From Rhodocyclus tenuis (lineage in GTDB: Bacteria; Pseudomonadota; Gammaproteobacteria; Burkholderiales; Rhodocyclaceae): a stretch of 64,000 nucleotides of DNA. The DNA is taken from NCBI RefSeq assembly GCF_014197755.1, contig NZ_JACIGE010000007.1:124001-188000 (forward strand), written 5' to 3'. Position 1 is the stretch's first letter; each line of letters begins with the position of its first letter. The notes beneath the pieces are model-generated. The model was not told where the DNA came from and ran no database searches. It saw only the letters and a list, made by a program, of their open reading frames with translations. This document shows positions 19,442-29,013 of this stretch, piece after piece. The position numbers and the translations under genes were made by a program.

Positions 19442-20928
19442 CAGTACGCCTCCCCGGCCGGCGGCGCGGCATCGGCGGCCGACCGCGCCAGCCGGTATTC
19501 GCGACAGCGCGCCGGCGTCGGAATGGCCTTGCCCGGATTGAGCAGACCGGCCGGGTCGAAGGCGCGTTTCAGGCGTTCGAACAGCGCCAGTTCTTCGGGC
19601 GTGAATTGCGCGCACATCTGCGTCACCTTCTCGACGCCGACGCCGTGCTCGCCGGTGATGGTGCCGCCGAACTCGACCGAGAGTTCGAGGATTTCGGCAC
19701 CGAAGGCCTGCGCGCGCTCGAGCTCGCCGGGCTGGTTGGCGTCGTACATGATCAGCGGATGCAGATTGCCGTCGCCGGCGTGGAAGACGTTGGCGCAGCG
19801 CAGCCCGTAACGCCGCTCCATCCCGGCGATGGCGGCGAGCATGCGGCCGACGCTATGGCGCGGAATGGTGCCGTCCATGCACAGGTAGTCGGGAGTGATG
19901 CGGCCGACAGCCGGAAACGCCGCCTTGCGCCCGGCCCAGAACTTCAGCCGCTCGGCCTCGTTCTGCGAGACGCGGATGGCGGTGGCGCCAGACGCTGCCA
20001 GCACCGCCTGCATGCGCGCCATTTCCTCGGCCACCTCTTCCGGCGTGCCGTCCGACTCGCACAGCAGCAACGCTTCGGCGTCCATATCGTAGCCGGCGTT
20101 CACGAAGGGTTCGACGGCGTGCGTCGCCTTCTTGTCCATCATTTCGAGGCCGGCCGGCAGGATGCCGGCGGCGATGATCGCCGCTACCGCCTCGCCGGCG
20201 CGCGTCACGTCGGCGAAGGAGGCGAGTGCCACCTGCGCCAGTTCGGGCTTCGGCGTCAGGCGCACGGTGGCCTCGGTGATCAGCACCAGCAGCCCCTCGG
20301 AGCCGTTGACCACGGCGAGCAGATCGTAGCCCGGCGCGTCGGGCGCGGCGCTGCCGAACTCGACGATCTCGCCGGCGACGGTGAGTCCGCGCACACGCAG
20401 CACGTTGTGCACGGTCAGCCCGTACTTCAGGCAATGTACGCCACCCGAATTCTCGGCGATGTTGCCACCGATGGTGCACGCGATCTGCGACGAGGGATCG
20501 GGCGCGTAGTAGAGGCCGTAAGGCGCCGCCGCCTGCGACACGGCGAGATTGCGCACGCCCGGCTGGACGACGGCGGTGCGCGTCGCCGGGTCGATGGCGA
20601 GGATGTTCTTCAGCCGCGCCAGCGAGACGACGACGCCGTCCGGATGCGGCAGCACGCCACCGGAGAGCCCGGTCGCCGCGCCACGCGGCACCACCGGCGC
20701 GCCGAGCTCGTGGCAGACGCGCAGGATCGCCTGCGCCTGCGCCTCGTTTTCCGGCAGCGTCACCAGCAAGGGCAGCTGCCGGTAGGCGGTCAGCCCGTCG
20801 CACTCGTAGGGACGCAGCGCCTCCTCCTCGACCAGCAGCGCGCTGTCGGGCAGTACGGCACGTAGCCGGGCGACGAGCGCGGCGCGGTCGACGGCGAAGC
20901 GCGGCGGCGCGAAAGCGAGCCCGCTCAT
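19441..20928 (-). CDS. glcD: Glycolate oxidase catalytic FAD subunit GlcD
   Basis: The main FAD-linked subunit that oxidises glycolate to glyoxylate, 495 residues. The N-terminal FAD domain shows PVVPRGAATGLSGGVLP, PDPSSQIACTIGGNIAENSGG and CLKYG. The C-terminal domain shows VFHAGDGNLHPLI, GEHGVGVEK and DPAGLLNPGK. GGAGG lies 8 nt before the ATG. It is first in the minus-strand operon glcD-glcE-glcF. No GlcC-like regulator is adjacent. The pathway would feed glycolate carbon to glyoxylate metabolism. Confidence 0.96.
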   Translation of the reverse strand: MSGLAFAPPRFAVDRAALVARLRAVLPDSALLVEEEALRPYECDGLTAYRQLPLLVTLPENEAQAQAILRVCHELGAPVVPRGAATGLSGGVLPHPDGVVVSLARLKNILAIDPATRTAVVQPGVRNLAVSQAAAPYGLYYAPDPSSQIACTIGGNIAENSGGVHCLKYGLTVHNVLRVRGLTVAGEIVEFGSAAPDAPGYDLLAVVNGSEGLLVLITEATVRLTPKPELAQVALASFADVTRAGEAVAAIIAAGILPAGLEMMDKKATHAVEPFVNAGYDMDAEALLLCESDGTPEEVAEEMARMQAVLAASGATAIRVSQNEAERLKFWAGRKAAFPAVGRITPDYLCMDGTIPRHSVGRMLAAIAGMERRYGLRCANVFHAGDGNLHPLIMYDANQPGELERAQAFGAEILELSVEFGGTITGEHGVGVEKVTQMCAQFTPEELALFERLKRAFDPAGLLNPGKAIPTPARCREYRLARSAADAAPPAGEAY

Positions 20929-21373
20929 GCGCCGGCCTCCGCTGACGGCGTCCGGCCCGGCACCGGCAAAGGCTTGATTTCTTGCTTATTGACGTCAGTC
21001 ACAGGCACCCGAATCCTGCAGGTTTGATAGCCCCGCCCAGCCATGGCGGGGACCGAAGAATGCGCATCATAAAGCCGCCGGCGACTTCCTTGTAAGCATC
21101 GTCGCTGTCGGCGAAAAGACAGCCAAAGCAGAATGGTCCGGGAATTTTCATCAGGCATTTCGGCAATGCTCTCAGCTGCCAGCGCAGTGCTGGCGACCCC
21201 CGCACAAAACTCAATAAGGACAATTGCGCCAAAACTGCTTAAAAATACTACAATGCTAATGCAACCGATACCAAGATCGACGCTCAAACCGGCGAGATTC
21301 AGAATCAGCCGGGCGCCTGAGCTGCGGCCGATCCGCAAAATAACACCGCCTTGCGTCCATCAGGAACTCCGCC
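20929..21373. other. Divergent intergenic region glcD / chemoreceptor
   Basis: 445 nt with no convincing gene. Its left part holds the glcD leader, with a 7-bp CCCCGCC/GGCGGGG hairpin (21031-21051) and a TGACGTCA palindrome close to glcD. The right part (about 21200-21290) is A+T-rich and probably carries the chemoreceptor promoter; TACAAT (21249-21254) is one -10 candidate. A 137-codon minus-strand frame here is not supported. Confidence 0.5.
21066..21095 (-). promoter_or_regulatory. Candidate promoter of the glcDEF operon
   Basis: On the minus strand, TTACAA (21095-21090) and TATGAT (21071-21066) are separated by 18 bp and lie about 140 nt upstream of glcD. The long leader then contains the CCCCGCC/GGCGGGG hairpin. 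The boxes are reasonable but unproven. Confidence 0.35.
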
Positions 21374-23002
21374 ATGACCCGCTTTCCGCTGCGCATCCAG
21401 CTGCTCCTCCTGTCGCTGGCGCTCATTACCGGTTTCACCCTGTTCGGCTTCGGCTCCTGGAAAACGCTGAACGAAGCCAAGGTTGGCGGCCCGGCATACG
21501 CACGAATCGTGCTCTACAAGGACCTCGTCGCCGACATCCTGCCGCCGCCAAACTACATCATCGAGTCCTACCTCATCGTCCTGCTGCTGGGCGACCCGGA
21601 AAATGCCGGCGAGCAGGAAGCGCTGATCAAGAAGCTGCAAGAGCTGCGCAAGGACTACGACACCCGTCATCGCTTCTGGCTTGAGCAAACGCTGCCGGAC
21701 GCGCTGCGCGCCGCTTTCCTCGAGCGCGCCGACACGCCGGTGCGCAAGTTCTACGAACTGGTCGACACCCAGTATCTGCCGGAAATCCGGGCCGGCAAGT
21801 ATTACGCCGCGCAAGGAACGCGTCAGTATCTTGACGCGCTCTACGCCGAACACCGCAAGGCGATCGACGAAACCGTCGCGCTCAGCACCGCCGAGCAGGC
21901 GCAGGTGGAAAATGATGCCGCCGCCGGTGTCCGCCAGAGCATGTGGCTGTTGCTGGCGACCTTCCTTGTTTCCTGCCTGGCGACGCTGGTCGTCAACATC
22001 ATCTTCGGCCGTTCGCTGCGCGCCGGCATCGCGCAGGCGAAGCAGGCGCTCGCCGAACTGGGCCAGGGCAATCTCGCCGTTGCCGCAAGCAGCGCGCGGC
22101 GCGACGAACTGGGCGCACTCTTGCGTTCGCTCGAATCAACCAAGGAACAGCTGCGCAGCACCGTCGGCAGCATCCATGACATCTCCGGAAGAGTCGCCAG
22201 CTCGTCAGCGCAGTTGCGCGGCAGCATGGAAAACATTGCCGACGCCAGCATGGAGCAAAGCGCCGCCGTCACCTCGGTCGCCGCCACGGTCGAGGAGATG
22301 AGCACCGGCATCGCGCAGATGGCGGCCACCTCGGCCTCCTCGCGCATGCGGGCGGCGGGGGCCGGCGAATCGTGCACCGCCGGCAGCGAGGAAATCCTGC
22401 GCACCGCCAATGTCGTCGAACAACTTGCCGCGGACGTGCAGCAGACGGCCGAATCGATCAACCAGCTGGGCGAAAACTCGCACGCCATTTCGACCATCGT
22501 TGGCTCGATCCGCGAGATCGCCGACCAGACCAATCTGCTCGCACTCAACGCGGCGATCGAAGCGGCACGTGCCGGCGAACAGGGGCGCGGCTTTGCCGTC
22601 GTTGCCGACGAGGTGAGGAAACTTGCCGAACGCACGGCCAGTTCGACCGACGAGATCGCCGGCATGATCACGCAGATCCAGAGTGGCATCGGCACGGCGG
22701 TCGAGCGCATGAGCGAAGGCTCGCAGCGCGCACGCACCAGCATCGAGGTGGTGCAGCAGGCACGACAGACGATGATCGGCATTGCCGAAGAAACACGCGG
22801 TCTGATCACCGACATCGAGGAAATCGCCACGGCGCTCGACGCACAGCAGACGGCCAGCAGCATGATCGCCGGCGAGGTCGAAAAGATCGCGCGCGCCTCC
22901 GACGACAACAGCGAAGCCACCCGTCAGGTTGCCGATACCGCGCGCGCGATGGCCGGCACCGCTGATCAGCTGCGGCAGGCTGTCGACCTCTTCCGCTACT
23001 AG
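21374..23002 (+). CDS. Methyl-accepting chemotaxis protein
   Basis: A 542-residue transmembrane chemoreceptor. Helix 1 is at about 7-29 and helix 2 at about 193-215. Between them is a periplasmic sensor of about 160 residues, probably a helical bundle (four-helix type), containing [23 protein letters not shown] segment follows, then the signalling domain with the hairpin tip [22 protein letters not shown]. The usual C-terminal CheR/CheB pentapeptide is missing. The stretch [19 protein letters not shown], before the second methylation helix, has an unusual Arg/Gly/Cys composition. The ligand is unknown. It is a single gene beside glcD. Confidence 0.93.
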   Translation: MTRFPLRIQLLLLSLALITGFTLFGFGSWKTLNEAKVGGPAYARIVLYKDLVADILPPPNYIIESYLIVLLLGDPENAGEQEALIKKLQELRKDYDTRHRFWLEQTLPDALRAAFLERADTPVRKFYELVDTQYLPEIRAGKYYAAQGTRQYLDALYAEHRKAIDETVALSTAEQAQVENDAAAGVRQSMWLLLATFLVSCLATLVVNIIFGRSLRAGIAQAKQALAELGQGNLAVAASSARRDELGALLRSLESTKEQLRSTVGSIHDISGRVASSSAQLRGSMENIADASMEQSAAVTSVAATVEEMSTGIAQMAATSASSRMRAAGAGESCTAGSEEILRTANVVEQLAADVQQTAESINQLGENSHAISTIVGSIREIADQTNLLALNAAIEAARAGEQGRGFAVVADEVRKLAERTASSTDEIAGMITQIQSGIGTAVERMSEGSQRARTSIEVVQQARQTMIGIAEETRGLITDIEEIATALDAQQTASSMIAGEVEKIARASDDNSEATRQVADTARAMAGTADQLRQAVDLFRY

Positions 23003-23045
23003 GCGGCGCCCCTCGCGCGGCGACCGCCGGCGAGCGGTGCCCGGC

Positions 23046-24380
23046 TTACTCCTGGAGCTGCGAGGCTGCGTCCGCGAGCGACAGCGCGTCTTCTGTCGGC
23101 AGGCGCGTAACCAGCAACTGGTCGATCTTGTGATTGTCGATGTCGATCACTTCGAACTTGAAGCCCGCATGCTCAATGCTCTCGGTCGGCCGCGGCACAC
23201 GGCGCAGCATGTACATCATGAAACCGGCAATCGTTTCGTAACGATCATCGTCCGGAAACGGCCCGATCGCCAGCCGCTGTTCGAGATCGCCGACCGGCGT
23301 CATGCCGTCGACCAGCCAGGAATCCGCGTCGCGCTGGATGATCTGCTCGTCGGCAGGCGCCAGCAGCGAGTTGCCCATCAGCGTGCAGGTCACGTCGTTG
23401 AGCGTGATCAGGCCGACGGTCAGACCGTACTCGTTGATGATCAGCGCGAAGTCCTCGCGCATGACCTTGAACTGCTCGATGATCTCGGCCAGCGTCAGCG
23501 TTTCCGGCAGGATCAGAGCGCTATGCAGGAGGCCGTCGCCACGCAGCGAGAGCACCTCGCCGTTGAGCAGACGGCTGAGAATGTCCTTCGAATCGACGTA
23601 GCCGACGATGCGGTCGATGCTGCCGGCGCACACCGGGAACTTGGCGTGCGGATGCGCGCTGATCCTGGCGCGGATGCTGTCCTCGCTCGCGTGTCGGTCG
23701 AGCCAGACGATGCTCTCGCGCGCCGTCATGGTCGACGGCGCGGTGCGCGTTTCGAGTTCGAACACGTTTTCGATCAGCAACTGCTCCTGACGCGCCACCA
23801 GACCGGCCTCGGCGCCGGCGTTGGTCAGTGCGACGATATCTTCCGGCGTGATGTCCTCGGGCCGTGCCGATGGCAACCCAAGCAGGCGCAGGATGTGGCT
23901 GGCTGCGCCATTGAACACCCAGATCAGCGGCCGCAACACCTTGAGACAGAGCGTCATCGCCGGTGCGATGCGTAGCGCGATGGCCTCCGGCGCGACGATG
24001 GCGATGCGCTTCGGAATCAGATCGCCGAGCAGAATGAAGGTGGCCGTCACCAGCAGGAAGGAAAACGCCGATCCGAGCAGCGCTGCGGTTTCCGGGCTGG
24101 CGACACCGGAAAAGAAGCGCGACAGCAGCGGCGCATAGGCGCCCTCGCCAAGCACGCCGGCAAAGATGCCGACCGCATTGACGCAGATCTGTACGGCGGT
24201 GAAGAAATGTCCCGGCTGCTCCTGCAGCGCCAGAACGCAGAGCGCGCGCGAATCGCCCTCGTCGCGCAGCTGCCTGAGCTTGAGCTTGCGCGCAGCAGCC
24301 AGCGAAATTTCCGAAAAAGAGAAGAAAGCGCTGGTCGCGACCAGGAGAAAAAATACCAGTGTGTTTTCTAGTGGCGTCAT
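23046..24380 (-). CDS. paeA: PaeA/YtfL-like membrane protein (CNNM domain, CBS pair, CorC_HlyC)
   Basis: 444 residues: an N-terminal DUF21/CNNM membrane domain (FFSFSEISLAAARKLKLRQL, GDLIPKRIAIVAPEAIALRI), two CBS repeats in the middle (FPVCAGSIDRIVGYVDSKDIL, FALIINEYGLTVGLITLNDV) and a C-terminal CorC_HlyC domain (DSWLVDGMTPVGDLEQRL, YETIAGFMMYMLRRVP, KFEVIDIDNHKIDQLLV). The C-terminal motifs match E. coli YtfL closely in my memory; that protein is now called PaeA and implicated in polyamine export. The transported substrate here cannot be read from sequence. Confidence 0.85.
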   Translation of the reverse strand: MTPLENTLVFFLLVATSAFFSFSEISLAAARKLKLRQLRDEGDSRALCVLALQEQPGHFFTAVQICVNAVGIFAGVLGEGAYAPLLSRFFSGVASPETAALLGSAFSFLLVTATFILLGDLIPKRIAIVAPEAIALRIAPAMTLCLKVLRPLIWVFNGAASHILRLLGLPSARPEDITPEDIVALTNAGAEAGLVARQEQLLIENVFELETRTAPSTMTARESIVWLDRHASEDSIRARISAHPHAKFPVCAGSIDRIVGYVDSKDILSRLLNGEVLSLRGDGLLHSALILPETLTLAEIIEQFKVMREDFALIINEYGLTVGLITLNDVTCTLMGNSLLAPADEQIIQRDADSWLVDGMTPVGDLEQRLAIGPFPDDDRYETIAGFMMYMLRRVPRPTESIEHAGFKFEVIDIDNHKIDQLLVTRLPTEDALSLADAASQLQE

Positions 24381-24632
24381 ACAGTTAGCTCGGGCAGGCC
24401 GGAAGATTCACGGCGACCCCGGCGACTTTAGCCCGGCGAGCCGCGAAAGGCAAACTGCAATGACGTTCGACCAAGCCGCGCCGACGAGCCATTCAAGGCC
24501 CCTGCGTGTCTGCCGAGAAGCCGCCCGGGCAATGCTCTCCGGACTCAAAAAAACCAGACACTGGCGCGACGCCCCGCGCGCGGGGTCACGCGCAAGGAGC
24601 GGCGCGGACAGCGGCAAAAGGGCCGCCGAGGG

Positions 24633-27092
24633 TCAGCGCCGTTCAGCGAGGTATTTGAAGAACTCGCGGTCGGCCTGGAACATGTGCCGGGCGATCACCT
24701 CGTGCGCGAGATACTGGAACAGCTCGCCGAGGCCAAGTTTGCCGGCGCGAAAGCTGTCGACCAGCCGGCTGCTGCCCTCCAGAAACTGACGATGCAGGGC
24801 CGCATGTTCTTCAGCGCCCGGGAAGCCTGCCGCGGCGATGATCGCTTCCTCATCGGCAAAGTGCCGGGCAGCACTTTCCAGCAGTGCATCGATCAGTGCC
24901 GCCACCGCGTCGTGTGTCGGACCGGCGATGATCGCAGCAAGCAGATTGTTGACCTCGTCGATCAGCGCACGGTGCTGCGCGTCGATCACCGCGTTACCCG
25001 ACTCATAGGCGGGATGCCAGACCAGTTGCACGAGATTGCCCGGCGCATCTCCCCGCCGTGCGGAGGCCAATGGCGACTCGTCGAAGCAAACGAGATTGCG
25101 CCCGCGCTCCTTCGCCTGATACATCGCCTTGTCAGCCCGCTTCAGAACGCCCTCCCGATCCGCCTCACGACCATCAAACAAGGCGACGCCGATGCTCGCC
25201 GTACAGCGATGCTCGACAAGCGTCTCCGTCTGACCGAGTTTCAGCAGATACGGAGCCGACACGGCAGCGCGAACCTTCTCGGCAATACCTGCTGCCTGCG
25301 CCCTGGCCGCCGCCGGATCGGCGGCGAGCTGGTTGAGCATGAGCACGAATTCGTCGCCACCAAAGCGGGCGACGGTATCGACCTCACGCACGCAGGCCAG
25401 CAGGCGTCTGGCCACTTCAATCAGCAACAGATCTCCGAGCTCGTGCCCATAGCGGTCGTTGAGCGGCTTGAAGTTGTCGAGGTCGACGAACATCAGCGCA
25501 CCGAGCGCACCTGAACGGCGGCTCGCCGCAACGGCACGCTGCAGGCGATCCTCGAGCAGGCGGCGGTTGGGCAGACTGGTCAGCACATCGTAGAAGGCCA
25601 GCTGGCGAACCTGGTCCTCCAGCGTCTTGCGCGCGGTAATGTCGGTGGAAATACCGCACAGGGCATAGATTTCGCCGGCTTCGTTGCGCAAGGGCAGCTT
25701 GACGCTGAGATACGTCGATTCGCCACCGCTTTCGAGACTGGTGCTCGTTTCCTCGGAGCGCAGCGTGACGCCGTCGCGCAGCACCTGCGCATCGTTGGCG
25801 CGAATCCCGGCAACTGCGTCCGCACTGAAGAAATGCTCGTCACCCTTGCCGACGATTTCCTCCATGCTCGCGCCGAAAAGATCGCGCACCCGCCGGTTGG
25901 CAAAGAGGTAGCGCCCGTCCTTGTCCTTCAGGTAGATGAAGGCATCGACACTTTCGAGGATGGTAAACAGCCGCTGCTCGCTCGTCCGCAAGGCGTTCTT
26001 GCGCTGCGCGATATCGGCGAGCAGGGTATTGAAACCGGCGATCAGCTCGCCGATCTCGTCCTCGCTGACGATCGGCAGCGCCTTTGGCGTCTGCTCGGTC
26101 GCCGAAAGATGGGCGAGCATCTTTGCCGTCGACAGCAAGGGCGAGAACTGTCGCTTGAGCATCCACCAGGTGAGCACGCCAGCAAGCAGCGTCAGGAATA
26201 CGGTCGCGATCAGCAGGCGCAGCTGCATGTCGCGAATCGGTGCGAACGCCTCCGCGGTGGGGATGGAAACCGAAACGCCCCAATCGACGGCCGTCAGGCG
26301 CCTGGCCGAGGCAATCACCTCGACGCCGAAGGGATTGACGTAGATCTGCGTCCCCTCGTAACCGTCGATAAAGCGGTCGATCGCCGGCACGGCGCCCGGC
26401 GGCGACAGCGTTCGCATGATCCGGTCCTTGTTGCTCGCGGTCACGATCAGGCGCTCCTTGCGCGCCACGAGAAAGAAGCCACCGCCCTCGCCGTAGCGTA
26501 TTTCCGTCAGGTGGTCGAGAAACGCGGCGTTCTGCAGCGAGATCACGCCGACCAGAGCGCCGTTAACGTCACCGAAGACATCGCGAATCGGCACCGCGCC
26601 ACCGAACACCGGCGTCGGCTGCAGCTTGCCGATCACCGGCGGGCCAATTGAAGAGCGCCCTTCCTTGAGCGCGGCTGAAACGGTTTCCCGGTCGAGGAAG
26701 TTGCTCCCGATACGTCCATTCGAGCGTGGCAATTCGGCGACCGCAGTTCCATCGAGGCGCGTTACGAACACGCCACCGCTGAAAAGCATCTGCAGCACGC
26801 TCTGACTGTCGAGAAAAGCCTGCAGTGCAGCCTTGTCCGCCAGCGTCGCCGGTGGAATCTTCTTGGCCACCGACTCCAGCGCGCGCAAGCGTTCGTCGAG
26901 GCTTTCGTTGATCGCCCTGGCGACGAAGCTGACCGCGGCAAACTGCTGCAGCCCCAGCCCTCGCTCCATATCCTCGCGCAGCACGCGGCTGGCGTAAAAG
27001 GACAGCGTCCAGATACCCAGGACAAATATGCCGAGGGTGAACACCGTCACCTTCGTCTTGAGAGATGCCCGTCGCATGATGTCGATAGTCAT
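24633..27092 (-). CDS. Cache-HAMP-PAS-GGDEF-hemerythrin diguanylate cyclase
   Basis: An 819-residue membrane sensor. Helix 1 is at about 14-36, followed by a periplasmic Cache domain (to about 285), helix 2 at about 293-312, HAMP, and PAS (375-490). The GGDEF domain (490-670) has the motif GGDEF at 578-582 and an intact inhibitory site REVD at 570-573. A C-terminal bacteriohemerythrin domain (about 685-815) supplies the di-iron ligand pattern H693, H707, HFADEE (744-749), HAALH (763-767), H803 and D808. Predicted to make c-di-GMP in response to a periplasmic ligand and to oxygen or redox state through the hemerythrin. A 12-codon-longer start at 27128 is possible. Confidence 0.88.
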   Translation of the reverse strand: MTIDIMRRASLKTKVTVFTLGIFVLGIWTLSFYASRVLREDMERGLGLQQFAAVSFVARAINESLDERLRALESVAKKIPPATLADKAALQAFLDSQSVLQMLFSGGVFVTRLDGTAVAELPRSNGRIGSNFLDRETVSAALKEGRSSIGPPVIGKLQPTPVFGGAVPIRDVFGDVNGALVGVISLQNAAFLDHLTEIRYGEGGGFFLVARKERLIVTASNKDRIMRTLSPPGAVPAIDRFIDGYEGTQIYVNPFGVEVIASARRLTAVDWGVSVSIPTAEAFAPIRDMQLRLLIATVFLTLLAGVLTWWMLKRQFSPLLSTAKMLAHLSATEQTPKALPIVSEDEIGELIAGFNTLLADIAQRKNALRTSEQRLFTILESVDAFIYLKDKDGRYLFANRRVRDLFGASMEEIVGKGDEHFFSADAVAGIRANDAQVLRDGVTLRSEETSTSLESGGESTYLSVKLPLRNEAGEIYALCGISTDITARKTLEDQVRQLAFYDVLTSLPNRRLLEDRLQRAVAASRRSGALGALMFVDLDNFKPLNDRYGHELGDLLLIEVARRLLACVREVDTVARFGGDEFVLMLNQLAADPAAARAQAAGIAEKVRAAVSAPYLLKLGQTETLVEHRCTASIGVALFDGREADREGVLKRADKAMYQAKERGRNLVCFDESPLASARRGDAPGNLVQLVWHPAYESGNAVIDAQHRALIDEVNNLLAAIIAGPTHDAVAALIDALLESAARHFADEEAIIAAAGFPGAEEHAALHRQFLEGSSRLVDSFRAGKLGLGELFQYLAHEVIARHMFQADREFFKYLAERR

Positions 27093-27257
27093 TCGGCAAT
27101 TATCGGCCATGCCTCGGCCGACTGCCATAGCGGACGCGTCGATTGTCAGCGCGCTGCCGCTGCGCGAATTCGAGCCCCGCCAGCGGTACGGATGGCATCA
27201 TGACGGCACGGCGTCAGCCGTGCCTTGACCGCCCCCCCACAACAGCGCAAGACAGCC

Positions 27258-27557
27258 ATGAAAATTCACCTTCTCCCCCTGGGCGCCCGCTTCGAGTACG
27301 AAGGCGAGGAGTACGTCAAAAGCGGCCCGATGATCGGCAGCGGCAAGAATGGGCAGCGCCTGATTCCCAAGTACGCCGTGCTCAAGCCGCTCGGTGATGG
27401 CGCAGGCGCGGCTGCGCCATCGGCCACGGCACCAGCCTCTGCCGCCGTCATGCAGGCCTTCGACACCTTCTACGAAAAATGTCAGGCGCTCGTCGGCGAA
27501 GACCGGCAAGCCGAGCTGGCGGCGGCGCGCGCCGCCTTTCTCGCCGCATTGCGCTGA
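27258..27557 (+). CDS. Small conserved protein of unknown function
   Basis: 99 residues, soluble. The N-terminal half is a compact basic module (MKIHLLPLGARFEYEGEEYVKSGPMIGSG, then KYAVLKPLG). It is joined by an Ala-rich linker to a helical C-terminus (MQAFDTFYEKCQALV). Similar short proteins beginning MKIHLLP occur in related bacteria as I recall, with no assigned role. The ATG at 27258 is preferred over an upstream start that lacks conservation. It stands alone between the divergent cyclase gene and the metal-efflux operon. Confidence 0.6.
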   Translation: MKIHLLPLGARFEYEGEEYVKSGPMIGSGKNGQRLIPKYAVLKPLGDGAGAAAPSATAPASAAVMQAFDTFYEKCQALVGEDRQAELAAARAAFLAALR

Positions 27558-27715
27558 GACAGGGCCGTCGCGCCGCGCAGACCAACGGCACTTCGCCGCG
27601 CGTGCAAGCGACGCCGTAGCCCCGCAAGCGCAAATCCAGCAGGCAGCCCGAAACACTGCTACCCGGCAGACCGCGCAGCCACCCTCGCCGCGTCGCGTGA
27701 CTAAGCGGCGGCTTC

Positions 27716-27748
27716 CTTAAGTCGCACTTAAGCTGGCTCGCCTAGACT
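27716..27748 (+). promoter_or_regulatory. Candidate operator/promoter of the RND efflux operon
   Basis: A perfect 7-3-7 dyad CTTAAGT-CGC-ACTTAAG (27716-27732) lies 42 nt upstream of the adaptor ATG, followed by TAGACT (27743-27748), which could be a -10 box. A dyad here could bind a metal-responsive repressor or activator. No regulator gene is adjacent, so the cognate protein is unknown. Confidence 0.45.
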
Positions 27749-27773
27749 GCGCCGGCCTTTCGCCGAGGATGCC

Positions 27774-29009
27774 ATGCAACTCACCCTGCCCCCCCTGCTC
27801 CGCCTGCTGCTGCCCGCCCTGTTCTGCCCGTTGTGCCTGACCGCCGGTGCGGCCTTCGCCGCCGAGAAAACGCCGACGCCGATCCTGCCGATCTCCGCGC
27901 AGCAGGCGAAGGCGCTCGGCATCGAAACCGAAACGCTGGCGCGCGCCGGCGCCGGACTCGCCGCCGGCCTGCCGGCCGAAGTGCGCGTGCCGAACGAACA
28001 GTTGCGCGTCGTTGCCGCGCCGCTCGCCGGCATGGTCGTCGCCATCGACGTCGCCGCCGGGCAGAGCGTGAAGAAAGGGCAGACGCTGGCGCGGCTGGCC
28101 AGCCCGGCGCTGCTCGGCGCCGAACGCGACTACCTGCAGGCGGCGCAGGCCGCACAGCTGGCGACGCAGGCAGCACGCCGCGATGAACAGCTTTTTGCCG
28201 AAGGCATCATCGCCGAAGCGCGTGTGCAGGCGACGCGTTCGGCCTTTGAGCAGGCCAGCGTCGGCCTCGCCGCACGGCGCGAGGAACTGCGCCTGGCCGG
28301 CGTTTCCGACACCGCGCTGACGTCGCTGGCGCAACAGCGCCGGCTGCCGAGCGAGGTGCTGATCGCCGCGCCGATGGCCGGCGTGGTGCTCGAACAGACG
28401 GTGCAGACCGGCCAGCGCGTCGACGCGGCGGCACCGCTGTTCCGCATCGGCCGGCTGTCGCCGCTGTGGCTCGAAATCCAGGTGCCGGCATCGCTCGCCG
28501 CCAGCCTGCGCGAAGGGCTGGCGGTCAACGTCGCGGTCAGCGGCGCTGCTGGCAACAGTAGCGCCAGCGGCCGGATCATCAACGTCGGCCGGCAGATCGG
28601 CGCCGGCAGCCAGACGGTGACGGTGCGCGCGCAACTCGACAAGGGTGCCGACCGGCTGTCGCCGGGGCAGATGGTCGAAGCGTCGATCGATGTGCCGGTG
28701 AGCAGCGGAGCACCGGCGGCAGGCGACGCCGGCAAGGTGTTCCGCGTCGCGCAGACAGCGCTGGCGCGCATCGATTCGCTCACCTATGTTTTCGTTGCCG
28801 AAGGCGAAGGCTTCCGCGCGCAGCCGGTGAATACCGTCGGTCAGGCCGGCGACTACGTGCTGCTGCAGTCGCCGGCGCTGAATGCGCAGACGCGCATCGC
28901 CACGCGCGGCCTTTCGTCGCTGAAGAGCGCCTGGAGCGTGCTGCGCGACAGCGCCGAGAGCAAGGCGGCAGCGGCCGACAGCGCAGCCAAACCTGCCGGC
29001 GGCAAGTAA
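27774..29009 (+). CDS. Heavy-metal RND efflux periplasmic adaptor (CzcB/CusB-like)
   Basis: A membrane-fusion protein that links the RND pump to the outer-membrane channel. The 411-residue precursor has a signal peptide (to about residue 29, ending AFA) and a barrel-sandwich/lipoyl half motif (VVAAPLAGMVVAIDVAAGQSV, then LIAAPMAGVVLEQTVQTGQRV). It also has a helical hairpin and a beta-barrel with LWLEIQVPAS and LSPGQMVEASI. CGAGGA lies just upstream of the ATG. It is first in an operon of adaptor, pump, DUF3240 and channel. Metal specificity is not evident; there is no His-rich N-terminus. Confidence 0.9.
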   Translation: MQLTLPPLLRLLLPALFCPLCLTAGAAFAAEKTPTPILPISAQQAKALGIETETLARAGAGLAAGLPAEVRVPNEQLRVVAAPLAGMVVAIDVAAGQSVKKGQTLARLASPALLGAERDYLQAAQAAQLATQAARRDEQLFAEGIIAEARVQATRSAFEQASVGLAARREELRLAGVSDTALTSLAQQRRLPSEVLIAAPMAGVVLEQTVQTGQRVDAAAPLFRIGRLSPLWLEIQVPASLAASLREGLAVNVAVSGAAGNSSASGRIINVGRQIGAGSQTVTVRAQLDKGADRLSPGQMVEASIDVPVSSGAPAAGDAGKVFRVAQTALARIDSLTYVFVAEGEGFRAQPVNTVGQAGDYVLLQSPALNAQTRIATRGLSSLKSAWSVLRDSAESKAAAADSAAKPAGGK

Positions 29010-29013
29010 GCGC

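Noticed and set aside
21240-21271. Sigma-28 promoter for the chemoreceptor gene
   Set aside because: TAAA and CCGATA are present but 20-21 bp apart instead of about 15.
20925-21338. 137-codon minus-strand frame upstream of glcD
   Set aside because: No ribosome site or family resemblance; it overlaps glcD and an A+T-rich promoter area.
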